From Dendrobium chrysotoxum (Eukaryota > Streptophyta > Magnoliopsida > Asparagales > Orchidaceae), in assembly GCA_019925795.1 (NCBI GenBank), contig CM034305.1:90432433-90496432 (forward strand): a stretch of 64,000 nucleotides of DNA, given 5' to 3'. Both the position numbers and the translations under genes were made by a program. The notes under the pieces were generated by a model. That model was given only the letters and a program-made list of their open reading frames with translations, searched no databases and was not told where the DNA came from. Position 1 is the stretch's first letter. Every line of letters begins with the position of its first letter. Positions 34,501-46,500 of the stretch are shown in pieces.

Positions 34501-37500
34501 TTGATCCGACGGCTGCTATGTTGTTCACGAGAATCTTGATTTGAGCAAGATATTGTTGCATCGTGCGATCTTTCATTTGAATCTGATGAAGCTCGTTCTT
34601 GAGCTGGATGACGCGAGATCGGTTTATGGGTTGCAGTCGCCTTTCGAGAGTGGTCCAAATTTCATGTGCGGTGGCGAGTGTGAGGACTTAAAGAAGCACA
34701 GAAGGGGAGTGATGCAGGACTAATATGCTTTGAACAAAATTTAGGAGTTGCACGAATTATTTTAGGAGCAATTACTTGATTATATTACTAGCAAATTAGA
34801 ACGATAAAATAAAACAAAGGAGGGGTGCTTGCGTTTAGGCCAAACCACATTAAAAGAGCTTGAATCAAACAAATAGCTTGGAAAATCAAATTAAAGCTAA
34901 CATGGTAAACGTTCATTCATAATCCCTTAATTAACAACGAGATTAATAGCAAAGAAAGTGCACTCAATAAACCCTACGTTTACTAAGCTTTAGCAAGATT
35001 AAGTGGAGCGATCATTTGCGCTTCTGTCACCACCTACAAGGTTAGAGAACAAAGAAGTAATTGAAAAGAAGGGAAGAAAAGTCAACCCTTATGTGGAGAG
35101 GAATCGTCGCCGAAAGAAGTCCTTTGGTTTGCTAATGGTGCCGGTGATGATTTGTAGAAGACGATTGATGCAGCCTTTGAAGGGAGATAGTGAAGTAGCC
35201 GGAAAGATGGCGGGTGGGAAGCGACCGATGATAGTCCACCGTCCTTTGAATCTTTGGTCGTCGATTGTATCAACCAAGGGGATGTGGATCCGCTCGAAGT
35301 ATTCTTTGACGGTGGTTTCGTAGTCAAATCCTACGTCGAAGAATGGGGAGCGAAGTATGTCAATGTTGTCTTGATCGTCAAGCACCAAGCCCGAATCCCA
35401 AGGGCGGACTTCCATTCATGCTTTTGTGGAGGAGATGGAACGAAGAAGTCGTTTGGTGCCCTTGAAGGTTCCCTTCAAGAGAATAATGATTTTTCTTAGG
35501 AGAAACAAGGAGGGGCTAGGAGTGGTGGGCGGCCAAGGTAGAGGTGTTGGGAAAGTTGGTTCAGATTTTGGAGAGGTAGGGTTAGGGTTTGGAGATGATT
35601 AGGGTTTCCAAAATCTGAAATTATTCTTAGATTTTGTTGGAATTAGGAGGGAACTAGAAAGGAAACTAGGAATTAATGAGGGGGGGGGGGGGGATTTGTG
35701 AGAGAAATAGAGAGGAAGAGAGAGAGGGGCGGCGGCATGGGTAAGGGGGGCCGGCGGCTAGAGTAGGGTAGGGGCTTAGGAGCAATTAATTAGGTTTCCT
35801 ATTTGATATTTAAGAAATAGGAAAGATTTGAATCAATCCTATTTAATTAAATCTAAATAGAATTCAAAATAGGAAACTTTCCTAAAATAAGGATTATAAT
35901 TTAGGTAATGATTTTGAATTCAAATTAATTTGAATTCACTCATTAATTGGGTTTCCTAAAATATAAAACTAATTTAGGAAAGAGTTAATTGCACACAAGA
36001 GGGGAGGACCAAGGGAAGGGGCCGGCGGTGGGGGCTTGGCCGTGGGGTGGGGTGGTAGCCGAGAGGTGGTGGAGGGGAGGGAGGGGGTCGGTTTGGGAAG
36101 GGGAGAGAGGGGGAGGCCGTCGGGTAGGGGAAGAAAAAGAGAGGGGGGGGGGGGGGGAAAGGAAGTTGGGAAGGAGAAAGTAAGAGACCACGAACCCGGA
36201 CTTCTTCCTAGGTTGGTGGGTGATCCGCTCTCCCTCTCCTAGGGATTTCTCTCCAATGCTCTCAAGCTCACACAAGAACACAATGTGCAGGAATTTTTTT
36301 TAATAATCATTCATTACCCAAAACAATACAATAGGGGCCTTTAAATAGCCTCAACCAAAAGACAAAAATGAAAAGACAAACATGCCCTCTTGGGCTTACA
36401 AGCAAACCACCCTAAAATAAGGGTACAACAGTAAACGAAATAAACGAAAACAAAACATAATAAACTTAAAAAATATAAGGACTCGATCGTGGCCGTAGAT
36501 CGACGACCACGTCTCTGGTAGACTTTCCAAGTGTGGATGTCCTCATCAGGGAGATTGTGGACAGAAGAGCGGAGATAAGGTTCCAATCGATTAGTTTCCA
36601 GAGGTTGTATTCGGACGCAGAAGATTCTGGAGGACACACGGTAGTTCCCGTGAGATGACCGCTGAAACCATTGGCGGAGAAATGTTGATGCAGCTAGAGA
36701 CGCCAAACGACGTAGTTGTCGTTGGTGAGAAGGGTGGGAACGAGATTCTTGAGATAGATATCAAGAACTTGAGAGGGGCGGGAACAGTGAACTCGGCTAA
36801 TGAGGCAGAGAGGTTTGAGTTCACCGGTGGAGACGTCGCTGAGTCTTGATCCGCCATTGAGAGAGATTTGATGCTGTTAAGCAGTGTGCTCTGATACCAT
36901 GACAGAATTCTAGCTAATAAGCATATATGAAGAAGATTGAGAGAAACGAAGTGTATATATCATCTTTGAGTTAGATACAGATACATGTATATATAGGTAG
37001 TGTGAAGAGAAACAATTGGTTACAAGAAACAAGAAAATCTCGGAACGGAGATGACACGTCAGATAAGTTTGTTACGACGAACATTCTGGAGAGCTGATGT
37101 GTACATGTGTTCTAACAGAAATAACCCTTTAGAGAAAGATCTTGTAGTTTTGATTATATATCCTTATATATATATATAACTACTAAATGAGAGAAATATA
37201 TGGAAATATAAAAGAATGTGGCCTAAAGGGTTATTTCAATTGCTTCCACGAATCATGTTGTCTTCCAAAATGCACTAAAGGTGGCAACAATGGTCTCCCA
37301 CAAAAAGGAAAAATACCTCAAAGTTAAAGAAATAATTAAAAAAAATTGCACTGCGCCAATATTGCTTATTAATGAATGCTTGAGCGCAAAGAATGAAACA
37401 CGAAGTTAAAAACTTTTCATTATGTATCACAAGAAAATTAAAATCTATTACAAATCTCATATTTTGCAATAGGCTAGAATGCAAATTGATGAGCCTAAAG

Positions 37501-40500
37501 GGTGATGTCCAATGCTTGCCCATATCATGCTGTCTTTCCAAATAAGCTAAAGAAGGTGGGAAAAAAGGTCTCACAATAAGGAAAAAAATATCTCCATAAT
37601 AAAGAGAGAAAATTAAAAGATCGCATTGCACCAACACTACATATTACTGAATGCTTGAGCTCAGGAGGGGGAAAAAAAAAGAAATGACAAGTTAAAAAAC
37701 TTTCCATTTGACATAGATAATTTGATCTCTTTTAAATTGCTTCTAATTAGCCAAGGCTCAAGATAATTTCAAAATAAGGATTACAATTGAATTGCATCAA
37801 AGATATAATGGTGAAAATCAAAGATATCTTTGCGATGGCAAGCCGAGTCTGCATGTGATGTTTCATGTTTTTTTTTTACAGGAAGTTTATCAATTATGCC
37901 CATATCAACTTGATGAACATCAATTGCACAATTTATCAAACGCATATTTTTCCTAACAAAACATGAATTAATCCAAACCTCAAATTCTAAAAAAATAAAA
38001 AATTCTAATTAGTGTCACCATGTCATGAAAAATTGATTTATGACAAGTATTTAATTTTTGGATTCGTTAATTTATTGTTCAGTTGCTTTGATTGGTTATG
38101 CAATTCTTTGTGTCCACCAACTCTTTAATTTATGACTTACAAGATAATGCGATCCTTTTGCTAGGCTTGTAAATTAGTTTACTTCGGTTGCAAGAAAACA
38201 ATTTGTTTGACCTTAATTATCCTTCTCCAACAGGTGGGCCTTCCTTCTATTTCACAATTTGTAGGTGTTCTGATACTCTCGTAGATGAATTGTAATGTTG
38301 GTCTTCAATGGTTACGCATGGGATGGATTCATGTTCTTGGATTTTCCCATTTTTCTAATAACGAAGGTATGTGAATTTTATGAGTTTCTTTGGATCAATG
38401 GATGGATAATCTAAGGCTCTTAGAAATGAAAAATAATAATAATAATAACAACAACATCAAGCCTTTATCCCACTACGCGGCGTTGGAGAAATGAAAAAAA
38501 AAAGAATAAATCTTGTTCCAAAAAATTTTAGGGGCCACATTCCTTCAACTTACGTGAGTCAACTTTTTAATCAAGTGAGTGACTATAAGATTTTGAGAAG
38601 TTTATCTTCCTATACAAACATGAGTGTTACCTTTTTTGCCTTTGGTGACTTCTGTCCTACTTTGATTGCTCAAAACTTTGTTATTAAAATAATCGTGTGT
38701 TTATTTTTACTCAATAATTGATACAATCTGATTTGCGATGAATGCATTGATTTCAACTCATTGCGTGGCCTTCTTAGTTCTAAACTTGTTATTTCTAGCA
38801 GAATGGCATTTGCATTTTCATTTGAATAGATTTGTTTTATATTTTATTATTTTCATCAAAAGTAGTAAATAAATGTTAATAAAAGTTTGGGACTAGTGAA
38901 TTTTGCGTGTATTGCATGATCTTTTATATCTCATAATAGATCTACATTAAAATAATATGATCTTAGTCTAATTTATAATGTATTTAATTTGAATTTATTT
39001 CATGAACTATCAACAAATACATTAATTCTTCCATTTCCACCTCCTTCGAGATTCACAAACAACATATCATTTCTAAAATTTTTAGAAAGCAAAACTAATC
39101 TAATGATATAAGTTATAATAAAAAAATTATATCCATTACTAATGACAGACATCAAAGATATCTGGTGCCACGACAAGATAAGTTTGCATGTGATGTCTCA
39201 TGAATTTCTTTACGAGAAGTATATCATTTATGGCTATATCAACTTGATAAATATCAATAGAACAATTCATCAAAAACATATTTTTCCAAAGAGGGCATGA
39301 ATTAATCAAAACTTCAAGTCTACAAACATAGAAAATTCTATTTAGTGTTACATGTCATCGTAGATAAATAAATGCAAAAACCTATGAAGCTCTCAACCTA
39401 ACATCATAAAAGCATATGCAAGAACACAAAAAGGTTCAAGAAACTATTGCAATTTCCAAGAAGCATATTATAGCCATAGCCATAAAAAAAAAAAACTAAG
39501 ATGACCTGCACAAGCTTCAAGATATAAAAAGAGATGTCTTACTTTATTAATTTATTTATTTTTTCTTTTTTTAACAAACATTCATATCTTCTTATTTCTT
39601 CAAATGTTTCTTTCCTTATTAATACTCAATCTTAATTAAGTTTAATCACTTAATTAATATTACTTCCAAATTCAACATGTTCAAATAATGACCATATATT
39701 TTATTTTTCTTCATAACAAAATCTTTTTAACCAAGCCTTGCATTAGTAGGAGCTTAACTTTTTCTACAAATATTCACATTTACACATTAATTTAAAAGTT
39801 ACTTTCCTTATTACAATTCAATCATAATTACGTTCAAATAATGTGGCCTATTTTATTTTTCTTTGTAATACATAATTTTTTTAACCAGTAAATACTATTA
39901 GAGTTATTAGAAATATTATGTTATTATATTAACATTATCGTATATGCTCAATATTTATTTGGAATACATAATATTTATTATGTGTAATAAATCTTCATCA
40001 TTAAAGATATTGTCCTTTATTTTATTATCTTTATTATTTTATTCTCATACCTTTATATAGACATATTTGTAATAGCATTATGATCAATCAAACAAAGATG
40101 AAATATTAGCCTTGTCTCAATAATGCTCAAGCCTGTTTGCTAGCACCTAGTCTCTAGTCCATCTTGCTTGGCGGACATGTCAATGCTCTTTTTTGTGTCT
40201 AGATCGATCACTTGGATCATCTCCTTGATCTCAATCTCCGCCATTTGCTTGATACTCATTTGACACTCTGTGCTTTCCAAATCCTCAATCTCTCTTGTAC
40301 AATTTATTTTCTCTAGGTACTCTTATCTTGGCAACAATCATAACTTAGCACTATCTTTCTCAGCTTGACAACGACAATGTCAAATCTTTAGTTGCTTGTG
40401 CTCGCCAACATCTTGGCTGGTTATGCTTGATCACTTGGTTCTCTCATCCTATATTTTATTTCCCTCATCTCAACATTCGGCCCAAAGCCAATCTCTCAGT

Positions 40501-43481
40501 TCTTGGTTTCCCAAAGAACGTCTGGTTCCAATGTAAATTGGCTTATAAATTTTGGACAGTTATTAAATAGCTCTTGATTTAGATCTCTTGGTTCTTCTTG
40601 CATTATATAATTGTCAATGCTCCTAGCTGTCACATTGTGAATTTGTATGAAGATGTTAGAGTTCTTAGAATTATTATATTCTAATATTAACATTATCATA
40701 CATGCTTAATTTTTATTAAAAATCTATTTATTAGAGTAATATATCCTTAGTATTGAGGATATTCTCCGTTATTGTATTTTTTTTATTTCTCATTTTTTGC
40801 CTTTATATAGACATGCCTCTAATAGTATCATAACCAATCAAGTAAAATGTTGCTCTTTATGATTTCTACCAAACCCTCCATTAGTAGTAGCCTTTTTTTT
40901 TTACAAATATTTATATCTTCATATTCATTTAAATGTTACTTTCTTATTAGAAGTCAATCTTAATTAAGTCCAATTACTTGATTAATATTTCTTCCAACTT
41001 CTACAAGTTCAAATAATAACAGCCTATTTTGTTTTTCTTTCATAATGCAATAGTTATAGTCATTAGACCCTACATTAGCAGGAGCTTCATGCACTACATC
41101 AGCTACCACATGTTCTGTTTAGGTCAACCTATTGCCTACTATTAGAATATGTTAGTTTTCATTTTCATTCGATAGCTGAAATTCTGCCAAATCCAGGTTG
41201 CAAAGAAATGAAATTTTGTATGTCTACACTATTTCGTCTCTGTTTCACAGTCCTTGGTTGTGCGAAGAAAAAAATAGAAAAATTATGTTCTACTTCTCTA
41301 TTCTCTGAAACATCCCTCCTGCATCTGCCACCTCCCAACACCACATATCTCCTTACGCCTATCGATCTATACTAGGCACAGCCACCTTGACTCATCCATT
41401 GTATGTAACCAAATGATCAATCTTGACTTGCACCTCCATCCCTTTCTTAAGGTCAGTTCAAAGTCAATTTTTGTCTATTCCTAGATAACCTATCGGCATA
41501 CAAAAAATAACACACAAATTTAGTTCCATCTATCCAAGTCATCTGATCAATCCCCACAACTCCCACTACCACCAATCTTGATCTCAACCATAACAAAGGT
41601 AGCACACCTACTAACAACATTTATCTTCAGTACCTATAACTCTTCTGTCTTTTCCTATCCCATTTAGCTAAACTTTGCTTTAGCTCCGTGCTATTATTTT
41701 TTCTTAAACGAAGAGTGATCATAACCACAGTATAACGCATAAAAAGCATATTCTAGTAGAAAGGAAACTTCATTAGCATGCTTGCAAAGTGCATGCTTAA
41801 TATTCTTTTATTTTTATCCACCTTTTTTCTTGCAGAAAACAAGTACAGTTCTCTATTTTTCCAGTGGAATTACAAAACCAAACAACAAGAATTATAAGAA
41901 CGTTTTCAATTGTTTTGAGAAGATATACTTTTATATTCTAATTCCTCTGTAGTATTTTACTCATTCTAAATTGCAAATAATAAAGATACATGGAAAGAAG
42001 TTTATCATTTCCTAATATATTGATCTTCATGCTCAACACAACCAAAGATAAGGGAGAGACAACAATAGACCAAAACAAAGACAATATAAGAAGTACACGA
42101 AATAATGCCCAATGCAGACATATAGAGGAATACTTATTAAAATTTGTGAACCAGTAAAGTACCGTGTGTACAGGTGTCCAACGTTCACTTGCAAGCTCAT
42201 AACCATTAGGATCATCGCCAGGTGCATGAAGAATTGATATACAAACACGGCCATCAGGGTAAACTGAATGCATCTATTGTTAGCATTCTTCCTTAAAGGG
42301 GAATTTTTTCTCAAGCTAAAACAAAGGTGCAGAAAACTAACCATTTGGATGCCACATCTCTGATGCAAACCTTACTGTTGGAGGACTATTAGGATAATTG
42401 GGTGGGAAACTCATAATTGCATTGAAATAACCACCATCACTGTGATAACAAAAAATCTAATAAATAGAAAGGATGCCGGTACCAATAACATATTCTACAT
42501 AATTCAAGGCCTTTATCATTGGAAATTGCAAAAACTTAATAATAATATGGTAAATAGCTCAACAATGCTTCACAATATAAAGGAAATTAAAGTTATAGAA
42601 CAGTAATAAATGCCAACACTATTTGATGGTCGCAGTGTCCATTGAAGCAACTTATTTGGTTAAATTATTTGCCATATCCTCAAATAAAAATTTTAAATGA
42701 ACTTCAGAAGATAGTTGTGGGACAAAGGCTTGTTATTGTTGTTGTTGTTGTTGTTGTTCAGAAGATAGTTGTAGGTCTTATATATGCTTTTTAATCAGCC
42801 CATTTTTTAGCTTTATCCAAGTTCCTTAAATCATTACACTTGAATCACTTATATTGCAGATTATCGATCCGGTGTACATTATTTAATCTCATTGTTTATT
42901 CCTTATGCTTCAGGATCCAAAATTGCCTTGGATAGGATTAGTATCCAAATCCTCCCGAGTGGATTAAATGGAGTCTTTGGGTGTCTAGTGTCTAAAGGTA
43001 TGTCACCTACTTACACTACATGATTGAGTGATGTGTTCTTTCCTACCTAAAACTACCAAAAGCAATATAATGACATCACACAAGGCTTCCCAATATTTCT
43101 AGGGTGTCCTACCAAGCAAATCTACTAAGGTAATGAAAACCCAATATGAAAGATAAGCAAACACATGATAGATGTTTATCTAGTACGCAAATTGAAAGAA
43201 TGTTACCATAAAAAAATAATGAGGCTAATGGTTATCTGAGGAACATTCTCTGAATTTTTCTTTGGTCGTGAGCTTGGCTATTCCCTTGCGTATGCTTGCT
43301 GTTTTTACCTCTTAACTTGCTCTGCATTCTGCCAACAGTGAAAATATTCACCGTTAGCAAAAATAAAGAAGAACAGCAGCAGCTTGTAGGTGTGGCTCCC
43401 TTCACTGGAAGGTTGCAGTTGGGGAATGCAAATGCAAGATGGCTAATTACCTACTCTGGTTGATCTCTGGAGACAAAAAAT

Positions 43482-43527
<46 letters not shown>

Positions 43528-46500
43528 TCTTTATTTCTCCTAGAACTAGATGCTGACAGGCATAGAAGAGAGAAGGGGAATCAGGATAAAGAGAAATAGC
43601 TTTACTTTCAATTCCTAACTAGTTTTTGTTGATTTTGATCGAACTTTATTTATAGAGATTCATAGAAAAGTTCAAAAACGTTCAAAATTCAAAGTAATCT
43701 TGAAAATAGGAACTAACTCCTCAAAAGTAGCTGATAAATAGCTGTAAGTCAGAAGATTAGCATAAAAATAGGAGACTAGCCTACAAAACAAACAATAAAT
43801 TTTAAATCTTTAAAATCCTTCTTAGGTGCTTGGTCTTTGTATTAGCATGAGGATAGTTTTTAGTTGTATTTTGTTGCCAGACACAGAATGCTTCACATTT
43901 GATCAATTTAATCTAGGAACTCTTGTGAATCATGTCTAAAATCTGAGATTGTCTAGGAGCTTACAAATCTCTAGGAACTACACAAATTTGATGATTTTCA
44001 CATCCACCGATATCAAGGCTCCATCCTTTAAGTTCCTTCGACTGCTGCATAGATCAAAATTATACTTTCTAAATGTTGCGATAGCTTCATCTTTCTCTTC
44101 TTGTTCTTCTTTTCCTAGCTGGCAAAAGGAGAATTAAGGTGACTCCTTATGGAGCTGAACTTGCTTAAGACTTTTTCCTCTTCATTTTATTTTATTTTAT
44201 TTTAAGAGCTACTAGTGATGCTCCCGGGACTGTTGATGATGCTTACGTAGCTACTAGTGGTGATGTGACCATGCACTGACATGCACAATTCCACAATGCT
44301 TTTTATTGCAACTGGGCAATGCTTCAGGAAATCTTTATAGAGACGTCATTTTAAATTCTTGAAATCATTGGCATACTCCCATGCTGACTGCTCGTTTCTC
44401 TGCCTTAGTTGCTCTACACAGATCCACTACACCTTATGGACGATGGGATAAAGCTAGGCCTTCAATTATCGCTTTAATTATTCCCATACTATTTGAGGCG
44501 GGTCATAGTATAAGGATTCTGATTTCCATCATATAAGTGCGGGGGACGGCATTTTCAATTGGTTAAATAAATTTTATTGAGCAAAAGTGCAACAGTAAAA
44601 GGAAAAATTGATATCTAGGACTCCCAACTAATTTTTTATCTTATCAGCATCTTCTGTACCATCCAAAATAAATAACTCTAATTGGCATCCGCTTTGCAAG
44701 AAGGTAGATGTTTAACTAGTGGTTGGTTTTCTTCATCTACAGGTGATTCTTTCCGTGATTCATTAATGACCTCAAGAATCTGAAAATTCTTACCACGACT
44801 TTTGAAGTGATCCCTTTTTTTGCCTATAAGACACTGATGTTTGCAAGTGAGTCATTTATTCCATATTTTCTAATACCCTTGCAATTCTTGCAAGTCTAAC
44901 ATCATTCTCATTTGGTGTATTGCTCGCTCCTTGCATAGCGTATAGTTCCTCTATCCTTGTGGCCTCTTAGTTATTAAGGGTTGTCCAAGTTTTTTTTTTT
45001 TTTTGCATCCATGGCACTCACGTCAGTGTTTTAGGCTAAGGATTGTGCATTGATGCCAAACATGAGCAAAAGCTATCTTGGATAGGATACGATTGGCGTC
45101 CAAAAAATTTCAAATGGATCAGGAGTCTTTGGGTGTTTAGTGTAGTATATAAGGGCGTGTTCCCTACTTAAAATATAGGGTTGAAGGATGCATCATTCCC
45201 AGCTCAAAACTACCGAAAGTAATAAAATAAAATAGCACAAAATTTCTCAATATTTCAAGGGTATCTTATCAAGTTGATAAAATGAAATGGAAAGCCTACA
45301 TATGATATATTAGTAAAAACAAAGAATAGATGTTAATCTAGTTAGTAAATTGAAAGGATGTTACCGCAATAACATAATGAGGCTAATTAGTTTTCTCATG
45401 AACATTCTCCATGAGCTTTCTCCTCCTTTTGGCATGCTTATCTATTCCCCTTATTCATGCTTGTTATTTTTACCTCAAAACTTCCCTAGTATTCTGCCAA
45501 CAGTGAAAATATTCACAGTTGGATGGCACAACCAAGAACAACAACGGGTATGATCCCAATCTACTCCTTAGAAGGTTCAAAGTCCCAAATTAAGAAAGTT
45601 GAAGAAGATTGGAAGAGTTTAAAATTTTTTGTGAAGGTTCCCTAAAGTTCTTTCAATCAATTGAAGGCATTTTGAGTGCATGTTGTTTCATACTGTAGAT
45701 GAAACCCTCTTTCCGTTTTCACCTTTCTTGCTGTGAACAGCAAATTCCTTCTCAGTTTGTTAGCATTCCTCCACTGGAAAGCAGCTACCTTGTTGTTTCT
45801 TAACTCTAGTCCAGTGTAAACAGCCAACAAAAAATTTTTTTTGGTGCGGGAGAGCAAGATATCCTTAACTGTTTTGAATCCGAATTGCTAAGGACAAAGA
45901 AACAGAATTTTTTTTCCCTGTTGTGTGTTCGGATAACAGCTGTTTGGGGTAGTAAAGGCGGCAACATAAGCTAGATGGCGCTGGTGGCTTGGTCTTTGGT
46001 TGCTGGACTGCAGAAGAGGGTGACAGATTTTGGGAGAATTGGAATTAGTTTTAATTACAGGAAATGACATATTTGTAGCTAAAAATGACAATAAATTAAT
46101 TTGAATTTAACATTATATTCTCCTAAACTAACTCCATCAAATAAGAAGTAGAGTTGTCCCTAACTCAATAATTTAGGAATAATTTTAAACACTATTAATT
46201 AATTCTCAAAAGGACATTTAAATTTAAATTCACAATACAAACTTATCCAAAATAAGTTCAATTTTCAAAAGTTATCATTATCTTGTTGTTCTTATTTCTA
46301 TTCAATGATCTAGATTGTCCTACCTCTTGATCTTGATCAATAGGTATCCAATCAGCGATCCATATTCGCTCATGGATACATACTTCCAAGCTCAACAGTG
46401 TGATCTGAAAATCACACCACTGGTGGTGATCTCCACTAAGAGATTGGACTGTCTAAACTTCAACGAATACAATAACTTTGATATTTCCACTATATAATTC

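Larger units (their letters stand above)
27280..37117 (-). mobile_element. Copia element 3, truncated, host of two younger insertions
   Basis: On the - strand it starts with a 218-bp 5' LTR (36900-37117) and a tRNA-Met primer site (TGGTATCAGAGC, 36888-36899). Gag, protease and integrase pieces follow, down to a Pro/Ser-rich linker near 27280. RT, RNase H and the 3' LTR are missing. Gag is split by the solo LTR (34710-36548), and the region between protease and integrase is split by element 2 (28616-33866). Both breaks show 5-bp duplications. Frameshifts and stops are frequent, and the last Cys of the zinc knuckle (about 34155) reads as Tyr. It is the oldest layer of the nest. Confidence 0.88.
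26264..42162 (-). other. UBC intron 4 (15899 bp)
   Basis: Donor GTACTT at 42162, acceptor TGTACAG. It hosts the element 3 / element 2 / solo LTR nest (27280-37117) and a TRIM-like pair (39888-40860). The remaining parts (26264-27280, 37118-39540, 41100-42162) contain no gene that I can recognise. Confidence 0.88.

Noticed and set aside
35985..36281. Pro/Ser-rich and Gly/Arg-rich frames on both strands
   Set aside because: They come from G-rich low-complexity sequence within the solo LTR and have no domain.
41938..42368. Two overlapping 111-codon - strand frames
   Set aside because: Only the parts matching UBC exons 3 and 4 are real; the remainder reads into introns.
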